Source of the DNA: Panopea generosa
Taxonomy: Eukaryota; Mollusca; Bivalvia; Adapedonta; Hiatellidae
NCBI GenBank assembly: GCA_029582155.1
Contig: CM055895.1
Coordinates: forward strand, 51,054,250-51,118,249
Direction: 5' to 3'
DNA: 64,000 bases
Shown here: positions 33,104-46,841 of the stretch, one piece after another
How the letters are laid out: each line of letters starts with the position of its first letter
How positions within the stretch are numbered: position 1 is the stretch's first letter
Made by a program: the position numbers and the translations under genes
Notes under the pieces: model-generated
Told to the model about the DNA's origin: nothing
The model's database searches: none
The model's input: only the letters and a program-made list of their open reading frames with translations

Positions 33104-36100
33104 TGATCAATAGATGATATAGGAATAAAGAATTGTTTTCATATTCCACAGAACGCCACTTAATTAGTACAAAACCTTCTTGAACTACTGTTTTTATACA
33201 TCAACACACAACTCAGTCTTGGCTTCCAATTGATCAAGTAAACATGTAGCCAATAGTAACAAATGCACGCTGTCATGAATAAAAAGCCACATTCAGTGAT
33301 TATGGACCCGGATGCTCAATATATTGTCCCCGTGCCTTTAACACCACTGGAACTGTATAAATATTTAAACGGTTCTTCGTTTTATACATTGCCACCTGGT
33401 TGACAGACGTGATGCCTTTCGTTATGACCATATGGCTGTATTATAGGGTCAATACTGATGGATAATTAACGACTATCCCAGTGCTATAAAACAGTATCTT
33501 ACTTCATGCGACTTAGACATGAAAACAGATACCTTGTTAATCGAGCGTTTCAAATGACAAAACATGTTATCCTATAGCGAGGTCTAACCGTCCAGTATAA
33601 TTTCATGCTCTCAAAGTGGCAAATTGGACCGCTCACCTTCATCATGTTACTAAAGCGGTCTTCACCTTTTAATCAGTTTTAGTTGAAAGTATGATAGTGA
33701 CAAACACTTCACACCTCAGCTTCATTCATATCCCATTATCTACTGACAAAATTGCCATTACCCATATCGACTTACTAAATTGATCAACATAGTAATCAGG
33801 ACCTCATTAAAAATAGTACCAGGGTAACTTTATTCAATACTGTTTGTCAGTTGCATAGCGCATCAAATCGCAACGCAACACCCCGTAACACTGCCCCAAT
33901 GACACTTAAATGTAATGTCTGACAATAATACACTACCTAGCCAGTTAGAAAGCTACCCAAAAAGCCACCATTTCTCTGCAGGATAACAACTACACCAAAC
34001 ATATGCTGATCAAGCATTGATCTAATGTTTCTGTAGTGTACCATGTTTGCTTCGTTATATAAACTGCACCAAAGTCACCAGTTATTGTTTTCTTAAATGG
34101 AGATAATGAAAATCAGGTCGGTCTATTAATTCCGAAATTGTCTCGTTGAACCGATGTAAAATGCTCTACTAGACCCAATGACTGTAAAATTCATTGAATA
34201 TAACTATCAGTTTCAAATACTGTACTGGTCCATAATTCATTGCATAATTATGTTTAATGGCATAAAACAGATATGGGGAATGCTCTCAGCTCAAGACATA
34301 TTATGGCTGAAGAATTATTAATCATTGCTTTTTATGTTGTTTTTTTTAGATTAATAGGGATGGTAATTTCGGATAGTTAGTGGCAGTCCGGTTGTTAGGA
34401 TGTTTGGAGATTGTTCAGAGAAACGCGAGTTACTATGTTTTGATATGAATCATCAAACCGTGTAGAAAATATGTACAAGAGTGAGGAACTTTCCTATTAT
34501 GTTATATATATTTTTCATCAGTAGAACTAGACAATTTCATATAGAAATAAAACTTTATATTACAAGCAGTGGGATTGCTGATTTTTATAATTTCCCTTAA
34601 GTTGCTAATCCCTCATCTTATAACAAATGGACTGCAAGTGTGTATCACCCATTTCATACCTGAACGTTTATATTGGCAAGCCACCTTATAGACTGTGCCT
34701 TTAAAATTGAAGGCTATTTCCCATTGCTCCCCACTCCCTCGGCCTGTAAATGAATAATAGCTCTGACTGTATAATTTCCAATCACATGGCTGCCGGATTA
34801 ATATCTTAAATTTGAGCCTGCATTACTTATCATACTTTCTTCAGCTTATGCCCCCATTTCTCATTTAACCTAGCCGAATAAGGCTTATGTATGTAATCTG
34901 CATCTGATTACGGTCAGTGTTTGCTGCCAAATAACTCCCACGAAAAACAGCATCGTTTTACGTAAAACTTTCCACCATGTCAGTGTGCAAATGGTTCTTA
35001 GTCTGTAGAAATCGACTAAGGTCTTAATCACACTTTGCGGATTGCCAATGTTATCTGTATATTATATACATTTCTTGAAAAAAATATTAATTAAACCAAG
35101 GTCAACATGACCAGCAAACATAACTAAAAGAAAAAGTTAAGCCACCATTTTCCTGCCAGAATAACGTAAATACACAGGAAGTTTTTGATGTTATGAACAT
35201 TTAATTATACTTGTCCAAACTGTAAAGTAACGAAAACATACTTTTTATAAAATTAAAATTTGCATCTTTTTCTCCCAAATTCAATATCTTTCCATTTTTT
35301 TAAATTAGTGTGTCTTTCTTCATTTTGAAAAATGAAAAGTTTTTTTTTCATCCTGTTAATGTCGTGTTGTATTGAATGAATCTTATTGTAATACTTTGTA
35401 AATTGTATGTCCTGTACCCATTTAAGGGAATATATCAGGATCTTTCTAAGTTTTAAAATTAGCAAAAAAAATAATCCCCAATAATTCCCAATATGTCATG
35501 CCTATATATACTCACTAAACCCTATTGCCAAAAGGATATCTCGTATTTAAATATACGCAAAATTATATATTACAAAGAGATTTCTAGATAGATTATCCAA
35601 ACAGAAAAATGATTTAACGCTTCAAATTGTAACATAGTTTTGGAGTCACACGATACAATTTTTATTTCAATTTGGTCCGTTATCCAAGTTTACACGTTTT
35701 AAGAATTTTTCATCTAATGACGATGCAAAGATTATTAAGCAGCATACAAGTAATGTCTATTTCTAGAATAGTTATTTCTTTTCAAGTTTACCACTTCTAT
35801 CGAAATATTGATTTTGTCACGTTTTAATAGATTTGGCATACAGAACCATTCAGATTTATTTATTAATGAAAGCGAAATGCTTTTCATCCGTATTTTGTGT
35901 TTCAACACATTTTATAGCATTTTTCCTGTTATACTCCCTTTAATGTACCCAATAGGATTTTTAACGATTCTTTTTTAACTTTTTATTTTCATTGGAGTAT
36001 ATTTATTTTCCATGGATTGGGGAATGTGCAACACTCGCCAATTGAAACATATTAGTATACACCACAAATGTAAAAATCCTGCCCGGTTCAATCCGCAGAA

Positions 36101-36216
36101 AACGGGTTCAGCCACAGTCTCGGTTGCAGATGCTGCAATGAAGAGATTGCAGATGTCGCTGTAATCACAGTGCATGGCCCAGGCTGATCTTTACCATACG
36201 CCACGTGCAACTTTAC
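33104..36216. other. No recognised feature
   Basis: AT-rich, apparently low in obvious tandem repeats. If the candidate exon at 36217 is real, this is its downstream intron on the minus strand. I found no convincing partner exon. Confidence 0.45.
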
Positions 36217-36348
36217 CTTTCTATTTAACAATATTCGACTCCCGGTGCATATGGAAATTATTAGAACTAGGATCATAGAAGATATAATAGATAAAATAAA
36301 TGTATTCAACCGAATCGTCATCTTATTATCCTCAGCCTTGTATCCCAT
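36217..36348 (-). CDS. Candidate first coding exon of a type II membrane protein
   Basis: ATG at 36348 on the minus strand has A at -3 and G at +4. It opens MGYKAEDNKMTIRLNTFILS and continues through a hydrophobic segment (about residues 16-34, ILSIISSMILVLIISIC). It then runs 44 codons to AAG|gtaaag at 36217/36216, a strong splice donor in phase 0. A short polar N-terminus, one membrane span and a basic stem (GSRILLNRK) is the layout of Golgi type II enzymes such as glycosyltransferases or sulfotransferases. That assignment is inference only, as no catalytic exon was found in the window. It could be a chance frame; its hydrophobicity could simply reflect AT-rich codons. Confidence 0.3.
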
Positions 36349-36591
36349 AGTACATGTGCTTTATAATAACCGAGTTGCACTCTTCCATAAATTATATTTT
36401 AGATCTATCTAATATAATACAATTATCATAATGTGTGTATTCCAACGGTTACTCTTTATATAATTTTAGACAAATAAAAACTAAGCATGTCATTAACATC
36501 ATTCAGAACCCATTACATATATGCCCCTTTGACACAATAAGCCATCGGTATTATTTATCCAGGTATATAGTTATATAAACACTGGTCAATG

Positions 36592-36610
36592 GGGGGGGGG
36601 GCGGGGGGGG
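36592..36610. repeat. Poly-G run with one C
   Basis: Two G tracts of about 11 and 8 separated by C. It could form a G-quadruplex on the plus strand. It is also a position prone to assembly error. Confidence 0.9.
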
Positions 36611-37511
36611 GATCGTTGACACATTTGTGTCGGTGTAAATCATTTAATTTGTATAATCGTTACGTTCATAAACTTCGGTTTAAAACGAACTAACGGTAAA
36701 CAACATGACTACCGCTCAACAGCCATCCTAATGGTTTATTTGCTAGACCACTCTTCCCATTTGAAGGTCATATACAAGTTTTTACACATCCAGCAAAATC
36801 TAACAAAAAATCGGTATTCCACGAACAACCAAAGCCATCCGACTTCAAACATACTATATAATATTTCGTCCACCAAACCGCATACTTATAATGCGTCGAT
36901 GCAAGCATTAATATATAAACAAAACACGATATCAACAGCTCAAAATACGTTCTCAGATTCCTCGGCCTATATTTTAACAAAACGGCTCTCAATACCGCGG
37001 ATGTGAAATTAAATTACAGACATACTCGTCCGAATGGATATGAACAATTTAAACAACTTTACTAGATTTTGTTACGTCAAAATATATCTATCAGACATTT
37101 AAATAACTCAACAATATACAAAATAATATAAAATTAACATACCCATCTGCCGTTATGAATTGGAACAGTAACATTCTCAATCCTTCTCGTTACGACAACT
37201 CCAAAATATATTTCTACTAGACTGGACAGTGTTTCCATAATACAGTTTAACATATATAGCAAAACAATCCACATACCTTAGTGGATTTCGGGCAAATTAT
37301 GAAACAATAAACTTTCAATATATCGTACGATATGGTACGATGCGGATTTCACGCTATAAGGCCGAATGTAAAATTAAATTAGTTTTATGATAAATAAACC
37401 TGTTTAATTATTCTAACCTTCTTAATACTTAATGGAATTTGATGAAAAACCCTGTCAAAATGATTTACTCTTTAATCAAAGAATGAATATGTAAAAAGAT
37501 CTTAAAAACGT

Positions 37512-37537
37512 TACTCCTATCGAGCTATCGATAGGAG
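37512..37537. repeat. 11-bp perfect hairpin
   Basis: ACTCCTATCGA and TCGATAGGAGT flank a 4-nt GCTA loop. Isolated, with no U-tract or adjoining gene, so no function is assigned. Confidence 0.85.
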
Positions 37538-40500
37538 TTTTAACAATTCAAAGCTGCCTGTTCTGAATATAGCCTATATCATTCAAATAGACACGTACTA
37601 GCTGTCACTACTAAATAAGGCCACAACAACCTAACTATTTTGTTACAATATTAAATGATAATTATACAAAGAATATATTTAGAATTATTAATAAAGTTTT
37701 TCTTTACTTCCTAACAAATATTTTCAGTAGTAATACCTCCTATAAAATGACAATTAATTTCTAGTTTGGTGTGATAGATTCTCTTATATTAAATATTGCA
37801 TGCATGCATGCTTCAATCAAATTCTCGGTGTATATTATCTCTTTGAATGTACGGAAGTGCTTAAATACTGATATCAATGCATAGCTATCAGCAATCTGTA
37901 TAATAAGCAAGAGTGAGAAATGAGACATACCATCTATAACAGCTTTATCATTTAAATTTGATATTTACTAGAAAATCCACACTAAAAGCTTGATTCAATT
38001 ATATTCTAGTTTGCGTATGGTGGTAAGCTCTGCATTTAAAGCGGCATATTAATTTGTATCTATTAAATTTGACTTCTGTATTTTAAAATTGACGTAAAAT
38101 AATGTTTTGGAACTAAACGTTGAGTAGAATTTTTGTTTTACCGTTCGTTTGGTGTGTTAAAATGACAAAATTGATAGTGTCTGTCTTTAATGATTCTCAT
38201 GTGCAAGGAGCTTGAAAACATTCACACTCATATGATAGTATATACTAATTGTTTCACTATGTAGAACCTTGTCCGGAACATACAATTTTGATACGAATAC
38301 TTAGATAATTACTACAGGTGTTATTGCCTGTGTATGATTGGTCGCTTTGATAATTGGATAGCTTATCAAAGGGCATTTAACTTATTCGTTAAGTGTACTT
38401 TTACCAGAGTATGTCGGTGTTTTACAACATACGCATGTACATACTGTAATGTAGTTTTTTTACTTACACAATCTTATGAGTTGACGAAGGAGAGGGGATG
38501 GGGTTCGGGGTTGGGTGCTCCGTTAATTACCCAGTGGTGTCTTTTGCTACTTACCTTTCCAAGGTGGTGACCTTTGTTATGATTTCTTCTCCATGCAGGT
38601 ATTGTATTTATTATGTATTTATTATGATTTGATTTTCCGTTTATTGATTGTGTAAATGTTGCTTTCATGGACATATTCGTCGAGTGTTAACTTTTACGTA
38701 TTTCTGTATATTAAGCCATAAAAATGTCATTTGAAAAAAGTGAATTAATGTCAGGGGTGTACCTCGACGATTTTGAACTGTACGTCGGAACCGACATGCA
38801 ACGATGTGAGTTGGGGAACGTGGGGAGTATATCTGCTTCCCTATGATAGAGGTTTTGGGTGCCTCCACCCCCTAAAAATAAATAAAAAATAGGAGGCAAA
38901 TGATACTTTCTAATGCTATTTTTCAGTGTTAATATGGCATTTTGTTTGTCACTTTTGTACTAGATATTAACAGTCTTAGAAAACAAAAATAACCAAAACA
39001 AATTGTTTTAAAATATAACACAACACGCCTAAGACGCCACTGGGCTATACGAGCCACATCAATGTATTGCCCGTCGAAAGAAACCAACGCTTAAATAAAG
39101 AAAACAAGGTATACTGTTTTTATCAAATGTTCTTTAAAAGTTATATAATATTGTAACGCACTAATTCCTACATTTTTTTTTAAAAAAAGTCACGCGTCTT
39201 CTACTAGATTAAAACAACATAACAAAATCAGAGTGAATTAAATGTGCTTCATGCATTTTGATAGAAATATTACATTGATTGAGCAGGGCATGGGGGATCA
39301 TCGGTTTTTAAAATCACAGAGAAGCATACAATTTGAGTTTGACACAAATCTGCAAGAATCAGCGAGGATTACAGATTATTTTCATTCACTCACAAGTTTG
39401 TATTTGGCAAGTGCACTAATTGATTGACATTTTCTAAATGTTTTATTTCTCGTGGCGCCCAAATATTTGAACATGTTTTAATCTTTTACATTTTGAAATA
39501 GTTTTTTTAAGATTTCATTCATTTCAGTGTTGACGCTTGAGTTAATCAGTTTAATGGAATAAATAGTGCGTAAAGTAATGAAAGTTAATATACTAGATGA
39601 TTGTTGATACGCGAAATGATTTAACTGAAAAAAAACCCAAAAACAACAGTAACAACAACAAAAAAAAAACAAACAACAACCCAACAATATATAACTGATT
39701 TGATTTATTTTTAAGTTGGTTATTTCTATTAAGTTGCTTGCTCCGAATAATTTATCATTATATACTAATGATTAAATTTAACAAATCAATTTTCCATCTT
39801 TTCTTGACCAGCCGAAATAATTTTTACCTCTAAATATTAATAATTAAATACTTTTCCAACAAAATAACCGAATTCTTCAATTTGAAAATGGGGAATTTTT
39901 GTACTAGTTTAAATAAATCAAGCATCCAGCTCCAATCGCCTACTTTAGACTGACATTCCTTATATAACCAGTCACAGAACACACTTACGGAGTCATATTG
40001 GCAAACTATGCAAGTGTTAACTAAAACATGCAGTATGATGTTGTAGAATCATAATAACGAAGTGTATATTAATGTCGTTCCAGTGATATTTCACGGCAGC
40101 TGAATTTCAGGCATAGTCATATGATTGAAGCATGTGAATTATAAATTTTACTTCTAAGTAGCTTATTCTGAAACAGATTTCTATTCAAATACAATATTGT
40201 GTTAGTTATTCTTTATACCATATTGTTAATTGAATGTGGCGGCGTTGCATTTTCTTTATTGGATACTGGGAATACAAACACAACTGTTTAAAAATTAATA
40301 GTAACCATATTCCCCCCTCGGGATTTGTTTATAGAACAGGATACGAAAATGATAATTTCTACATTTCTTATTGCTTACCATCAGTGTAAACCTTTATTGC
40401 TAATACTAATAAGTCAATTACATTGCACCTATGTAAACAAACTGTTGAGCCCAGCGCTATTGTTTCGTATGCTTTGTTTAGAATGAGTCATTACTATATA

Positions 40501-40892
40501 AAACACAGGGCCAAATAAATTACAATACCACACCATAGGCAAAATATTAGGTATTTTAAGCGAGCTTTAGAATTTGCTAATTTTGATCAAATACTAGTTC
40601 TGTGATGGATGAATATGGTCGCCACTGAGTTATCTATACGGTGTGCTTAAATACTTTTGAAATAAGACAATTTAAAACAATATGGCACAATGTTTTAACA
40701 TCATTAAACACATTACATGTTGCATATAATATATATAATATATAAGATAGCTAGATTGTGTGAAAACGAAACTAAGTTAATCTTTTCAATGTTTCAGGAT
40801 TTTCCAGGGACCGTTCAAAGGTGATAACTGTGTTAACACTTCCACAGGGTGACTGTACTTTGAACTCCATTTTCTCTGTAGTAGTATTATGC

Positions 40893-41062
40893 TAATTTAT
40901 TTAAGCTCGATTGCAAACAAAACTCAAAGTTTATATGTAACACTCTCGCGTCCTCTCCCTGGGTACTGAGTGTTATTTGTTGAGAGACACCGGGGATCGA
41001 GCATGCAACCTCTGACGTGAATGACAGAGACTCTATCCGGTACACTACCGCCCCGCTATTTC
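40893..41062 (-). mobile_element. tRNA-derived SINE, family A, copy 3
   Basis: On the minus strand it starts AGCGGGGCGGTAGTGTACCG with GATAGAGTCTC. It has a B-box-like GCTCGATCCCC, then the family's AACACTCAGTACCC block and the tail ATAAACTTTGAG / GCAATCGAGCTTAAATAAAT. Ordered match to 19416-19612. Confidence 0.8.
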
Positions 41063-41447
41063 CATGTCTTTACAGTGGTTCTACTTGTGCTGATGTGATC
41101 GCTGTGTCCTGTAAAGGTTACTTATCCTTATAGATATACGTTGTCTAATATATTTATATATAACAGTTTGTATTGCACTCTGTCTATGTAATTACCCGAG
41201 TTAACCCTTTAACTGATTCAGTCGGCAGCCGCGCTTCCCATAAATATTCCATTTTGTCATGGAATTTGTTAGGATTTACAGATTTGAATAGATTTTATCA
41301 CATTATCATTGAAATGCAGCATCTTCTAGCAAACGATGTAATTATTAACTTTTCTATATGCATATTCAAATGGAAATGTGTGTGTCATGCGTACACAATT
41401 TAAACCATCGGGATGGTTCTGTGTATAGGGAAAACTCTTATAACACG

Positions 41448-41610
41448 TACAATCAAGCCTGTGTAAGCGGTCTCCTTTATTAAGCAGCCATATGTCTTAA
41501 GCAACCATATTTTCTATTTCCCATTTCTCACATGAATTAAGCAACAACCTGTCTTAAAAGGCTAGTTTTGCTCCTTCCGTTGGCTGGCTGCTAAGACAGG
41601 TTTGACTGTA
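41448..41610. mobile_element. TA-flanked MITE, 163 bp
   Basis: The left end is TACAATCAAGCCTGTGTAAG; the right end in reverse complement is TACAGTCAAACCTGTCTTAG. These inverted ends match over about 18 bp and begin with TA, the Tc1/mariner target. The inside repeats the TTAAGCAGCCA / TTAAGCAACCA motif. No coding sequence. Confidence 0.75.
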
Positions 41611-43736
41611 CAAAAAGAATGCCCGAAGTGTAATTCGTACTTTGATATACACAAACATAAATCTACATTATTATTTCTTGAATTATTTTTTCCCGTAAAC
41701 TGCATACAGTTTTGCTATTAGTATTGAAGTTTTACTGTTATTCATTATTGCTATGTCACGAATTACCCTTATCTCAACAGGAATTCACGTTTAAGAAAGT
41801 TTCTTTTCTTAGTGCATATTAAGGTGACACTATATTTGTTTTGATAGCATTTATATATACGCTATATACGTTGTGGTAGCTGGCGTTCTTTGAATACTTG
41901 TAGAACGTAAAGGTTACTTGTTATGCATTGGTAGGTGGGTGTATTCTGTCAAATATTGACATTGCATTTTCATTCTTGGAAAATAAAGTAATTTTAGTAA
42001 ATCCATAATTCTATTCCATGAAGAGCGGTGTTCGTGTAAAATGTAGCTAATACCAGGTTGCTATGCGAAAAGCCCACAAATCCATCAGTTTGACAGACAG
42101 TAAACACTAGTATAACCCAATAAAAGTGTCTAATACAAGACCACACTCAGAAAAGCGCGTACCAGTTAAAAGAAATGGAAGCGGGCATTGACGAACATAA
42201 ACTAACAACGTTGTAGCGAGAGGACTAGCCATAAATGTCAACAGTGATCAGCAACGTGATTGTTTCTATTTAAAGAGGCCTGTACCGCACGCCACATACA
42301 GCACCATAACAGGGACAGCGACTTTAAATATCACGTCCGATAAATTCACAATTACTGTTATTAGAAGATATATTTCCAACAGGAAACAAAGCATCCAAAA
42401 GATAACACCATAAACCATATATCGTAATTTAACTGTTACATTAACAATTTTAAAGTGTCAAAGCTGGAGAAAATTTAATTTTAAGTCCTTGATCCGTCGC
42501 AACAACATAGAAAAATCAGAGAAAATAGACAGAGTTACTCTTGATTATTGATGAACTCCTTCTGCACGCACATGATAGTCGACGTTAAAACTGTGCTGCG
42601 CATTGCAAGAATTAGTGCAATATGAGAAATGCACAGAAATATACACCGCACAGATTAAAGAAATTGAAAAATTGTCTGGCAAAGTTAGAATTTAAAAAGT
42701 GTCCATACGCAACGTTGGAACCGAGACGAATTAAGAATGTTTTTGAAATATAGAATACAGTTATGCCTCAGGTGTACATATTATACAATGATTTCACAAT
42801 TAAACTATGAACGTAATATGTAATTATAATAAAATTTGATAGATTCAACTCATAAACAACATTAAAGTTACTAAAATATATGTAACGTAGTCAACTATTA
42901 TGTCTCAGAAAATATGAAATAAAAGCAATATGAATTGTCATAGTGCCGTGGGTATGGTAATTATCTTCACGTAGTTGTTTGTATATAACATAAGTTTCTT
43001 TAAGTTACAGCACTAGCATACATTCTATGACGACTTCAGTACGCACGGATGGATGGAAAATATTATCTCGTCTAATGAATATATGTTCTTATTTTTTTAG
43101 CTCCAGTTCATAAACTATTCGACAAGATGTATTGTTTTCCCCCAAACATTTGCTATCTAACTAGTCGTTTTCACGCATAATGGATTTTTTAAATGCGTCT
43201 ACTGGGAAAAGAGATGTCTTTATATCTCTATATAATATAACAATGGCGCCAAAATCCTTATATAATGTCCCATGTGTCTTTATACTCTATCAACAAATTA
43301 GCAGATTTATGTCTTTCATCAGTGTGACTTTTTTCATGTTTATATCTGTCATCTGTCATATCTGTTCCATTATGAAACTTATTTTATGGAAACATTATAA
43401 ATCAAAATAGTTTAGCTTTATTAGTTTAAGTTCAATGGAAGGGTAACCAGTTTTCTAGCCCACAAAGATACACTATACATCAACTTGCAAAATAGAAACT
43501 GACACTTTATAGTCCGGCAAAAGTTGGATATCTTAAACGACGAAAAATAAACTTCAAAAAGTGTAGTAAAAAGAGGGAATGTAAATGGGATTTATTTAAT
43601 TGTTGTTTTATGGTACAAATCGATGCCTAAAGTATATTTCAACTAGCTATGACTTGAATATGTTATCCAAGTAAATCATTTTTAGTTATGTCATGTGCAT
43701 TAATAATCTGTAAATAGTAAATATTTTATATAGAAG
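41611..43736. other. No recognised feature
   Basis: AT-rich with a somewhat more GC-balanced patch at 42100-42360. No coding motif or repeat is recognised. The open frame at 43180-43410 is hydrophobic low-complexity and unsupported. Confidence 0.5.
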
Positions 43737-43995
43737 TCCTCCGTGGCCGAGTGATCTAAGGTGCCGTCTCAAGATCACTAACCTCTCACTACTAAGGTCG
43801 TAGATTCGAGTCCCGCTCGCTTCACAATCTTTGTTTGTAAATGTTTACCAGTTACTTGCGGAAGGGCGGGGATTCTATTCAGAGTCATTCTGAGGCTTTC
43901 CTCCACCAATAAAACCGGACATGCCATTATATCATGACCACATAATATAATGTAGAGTAAACTGTCTACACACCCGATCTCTGTTGGACTTCTAA
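43737..43995 (+). mobile_element. Leu-tRNA-like SINE, family E
   Basis: TCCGTGGCCGAGTGATCTAA followed by GGTGCCG is a class II (Leu/Ser-like) A-box region. GTCGTAGATTCGAGTCCCGC is the B box. The body contains GCGGGGATTCTATTC and TCTGAGGCTTTCCTCCACCA followed by ATAAAACCGG. I associate this CTTTCCTCC domain with mollusc SINEs. The end is near 43990. Single copy in the window. Confidence 0.75.
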
Positions 43996-45161
43996 AACAT
44001 GTTTAATGTATTTGATTTCACAATCATTTTTGTATAGGATACCAAAGTAGAATAGGATGTTTATAGAAATTGTTGACGTCCAGCGGGCGGACGACGGGCA
44101 AAATTGATCAGAATAGCTCCGTTAAATAAGGGGTTTCATAGATATAATTTGCAAAAGTTTTGTATATAGTTTAGGAATAGCGATCATGTTAAGATTAAAC
44201 GTGACGATGTACACTACTATTCAGAAAGGGTACCATAATAGGAACAACGTGATCAAATTTCATTAAAATCAGTTCAGTGGCTTAAAGAAATTGTTGACGA
44301 CCACGAAGACGACTATGAATGATGGACATGACAGGGAATCCGACAACTGACAGCCACCGATAGAAAACCCTCAGTTGAAATAAAACTGAAAGAAACATTA
44401 TGAACCAATAATCATTATAGACTACGAACGTGCTTACCATAACTATGAAGACAAATTCCATTATATATTCAAATTTTCTATATTAAATTTTTTTTATTTA
44501 AATAAAGAACTCTATTTTTAAGGATCTAATTTCACGTTACATTGAGCGGTATTTCTTCAACGTTGTCATAATTTGTACATACTGATTTGACAAGAACGTG
44601 CCGACTTTTTCTGTTTTTACTTTTTTTATACTAAATTTGTCATTAATGGATTTAGCTCTTCAAAATGACGGATCTCTGTTGCAACTAACAAGGTGCTAAG
44701 ATGTTCACTGTTGCAGAAATTCGATTTTCTTTTCTTAGTAAAAGGCACACACGATAAACAATGAAGTTACGTGTATTACAATTGATGATATCGTTTATTA
44801 AAGTCTTTATATCAATATATACTTGGCGTAAGGTGTTTAAATGATCAATAGTGCATCTTACATTTAAATCCCCGCATAATTCAATTAAACCAAATCATTG
44901 AGTCTTGAAAATAATTTAACGACAGCTCCTTTTACTGTACTACCACGACCATGAGACATTCTATTTGGCAAAATTAGTATAAAATCAAGACAATACAATT
45001 AATCTCTAAGCGAAGAATTCTTATTTAAGAAATAACCATTGGACTATGTATATATTTCACAGGCAGGAGTAGATTATCAAAATATTTAACTAGCATTTAA
45101 TACAATTCAAACAAATGAAACGTAGTTAGAAACTCAGTGATAACAGTTGATTGAAATCCAC
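43996..45161. other. No recognised feature
   Basis: Nothing coding was recognised. A GTTGACGTCCAGCGGGCGGACGACGGGC-like stretch at 44073-44101 and CCACGAAGACGACTATGAATGATGGACATGACAGG-like text at 44300 resemble ends of bivalve interspersed repeats, without enough support to bound one. Confidence 0.4.
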
Positions 45162-45408
45162 AGCAGACTTGTCGTCTCAGCAAGTAACAAACTTATCTCA
45201 GCAAGTAACAGCCTTGTATCAGCAAGTAACAAACTTGTATCAGCAGGTAGCAGACTTGTATCAGCAAGTAGCAGACTTGTATCAGCAAGTAACATACTTG
45301 TATCAGCAAATAACAGCCTTGTATTAGCAAGTAATAGACTTGTATCAGTTAATAACATACTTGTCTCAACAAGTGACATACTTGTATCAGCAGGTAACAG
45401 TGAAGTAC
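45162..45408. repeat. 21-bp tandem repeat, about 12 copies
   Basis: The unit is CAGCAAGTAACAAACTTGTAT, repeated with substitutions at 21-bp steps. Because 21 is a multiple of three, both strands stay open and give heptad peptides (SASNKLV on plus, LLLADTS on minus). I treat these as artefacts: there is no flanking splice or start context that favours coding. Confidence 0.93.
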
Positions 45409-46841
45409 CATGAGTGGGATTTTTTTCCTAAAAAATCGTTTAAGAAGCATGACCTATAATTCCGATATTTTGAGGATCAAATGTTAAACACTGATTATTT
45501 AAATGCTATCATATAAATAAAGTTATTTTACGAACTTTTTGTTCAGAAACATGTGTTCTTTTCTGCTTTTGTAATGCGTGTTTTACAATCAGAATGTTCT
45601 TGTCGATTTAATCGTCTCCCGCGATAAATTCAACAAAACAACTATCATAAATCCGATAATTCCCGAGCGAGTTGTTCTGAATGAATGGGCAAATATTAAG
45701 GACAATGCTATCGGCACGACCACCGTGTCGATTATTTTCCTTATTGGAACGACGGAATCATTTTAATTCACATAGCGTATGAGTGTGGAGAAATAACAAA
45801 TTGAGGGTATTAATATTAGACAAGACACAAACGGAGTAAAAAAAAGGAAAGAAGACACGACATGACAATACATGCAACCAAAATTCAAAAGACAATAAAG
45901 TATAATACAACATGCAGCAGACAAGACATCACAGGACAACCCCTCTGACACTACCAGGAATGCTGCCATATGTAGACATCAGAATACCACGAATTGTCCA
46001 AGGCATAACAGATTTTAGTCATATATAGAGAAAGCCTCAAATTTCGAAAGTTATGCAGATGTCTGTGAAAAATTCATTAAATGAGTGACGATTTTTATGT
46101 CCCCTCAAACATATCCAAATTATTTTTGGACCAACTTGTAAATATCCGGATGGAAAGCTCGAGCCATCCTTCAAGTATTTGCCGTGGTATATCCTTGGCA
46201 AGTATAATAAATGTTGTTGTTTAATAAATGTATAGTCGAATCGATAAATGTTTTGTTTTAAGTTAGAATTATTTTTTAGGCCAGACTTACGCAACTCGTT
46301 ATGGTCATTCAGCCTAAGAAGGTGGTCTGTCCTTTTGTTGTAAGTTACCTACTTGAATTTTTATCTGTACGTGGGAAATATGATAAATAGAATCTGACAT
46401 TTGCTGTCATTTCATACAGAAAAGTGCTTTTTCCTGAACTCGTTTAATAAGATTCTGTATGAACTGACTGTGTCAGATCCTATCAATCTCAATTTAATTT
46501 TGAAAATGCTGGAAAAGCCCAGATATATACTTACACCCCTTGACTATCTGCCGTGACCTATAATAATTGGCACGATTGTTGTGCGGATAAGAAACATAAT
46601 AGGCACGACCTTCGTGCCGATATATATTTTACATTTTTCATGTCACGTGACAATAACAAATCTTCAGATTTCTAAAATCAATCACAATTACAATTGTTTA
46701 TAAATGACCATTTTAAACACTTATTTCTAGAAGTAACACGTGTTGTTGGAGAAAATCGAACCGATTTCTTCAAGTTACATATTAGGTTTCTTTCAGACTA
46801 TGTACAGTCTGATCATTTCGTGAACTTTAATGTTTAGGCGA
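45409..46841. other. No recognised gene; three GGCACGA hairpins
   Basis: Small hairpins occur at 45710-45732, 46569-46585 and 46602-46618. The best is GGCACGA-CCT-TCGTGCC with a perfect 7-bp stem. The open frames at 45578-45766 and 46037-46294 have no recognised motif. Confidence 0.45.

Larger units (their letters stand above)
36349..40892. other. No recognised gene
   Basis: AT-rich. It holds a poly-G run at 36592-36610, a short hairpin at 37512-37537 and a GCATGCATGCATGC run at 37799. Short open frames (38334-38570, 38665-38899, 39242-39427) have no motif. No splice-supported exon was found. Confidence 0.5.

Noticed and set aside
45162..45408. Heptad-repeat coding sequence (SLLLADT / SASNKLV)
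   Set aside because: Open on both strands because the DNA unit is 21 bp. No splice sites, start context or non-repeat coding flank.
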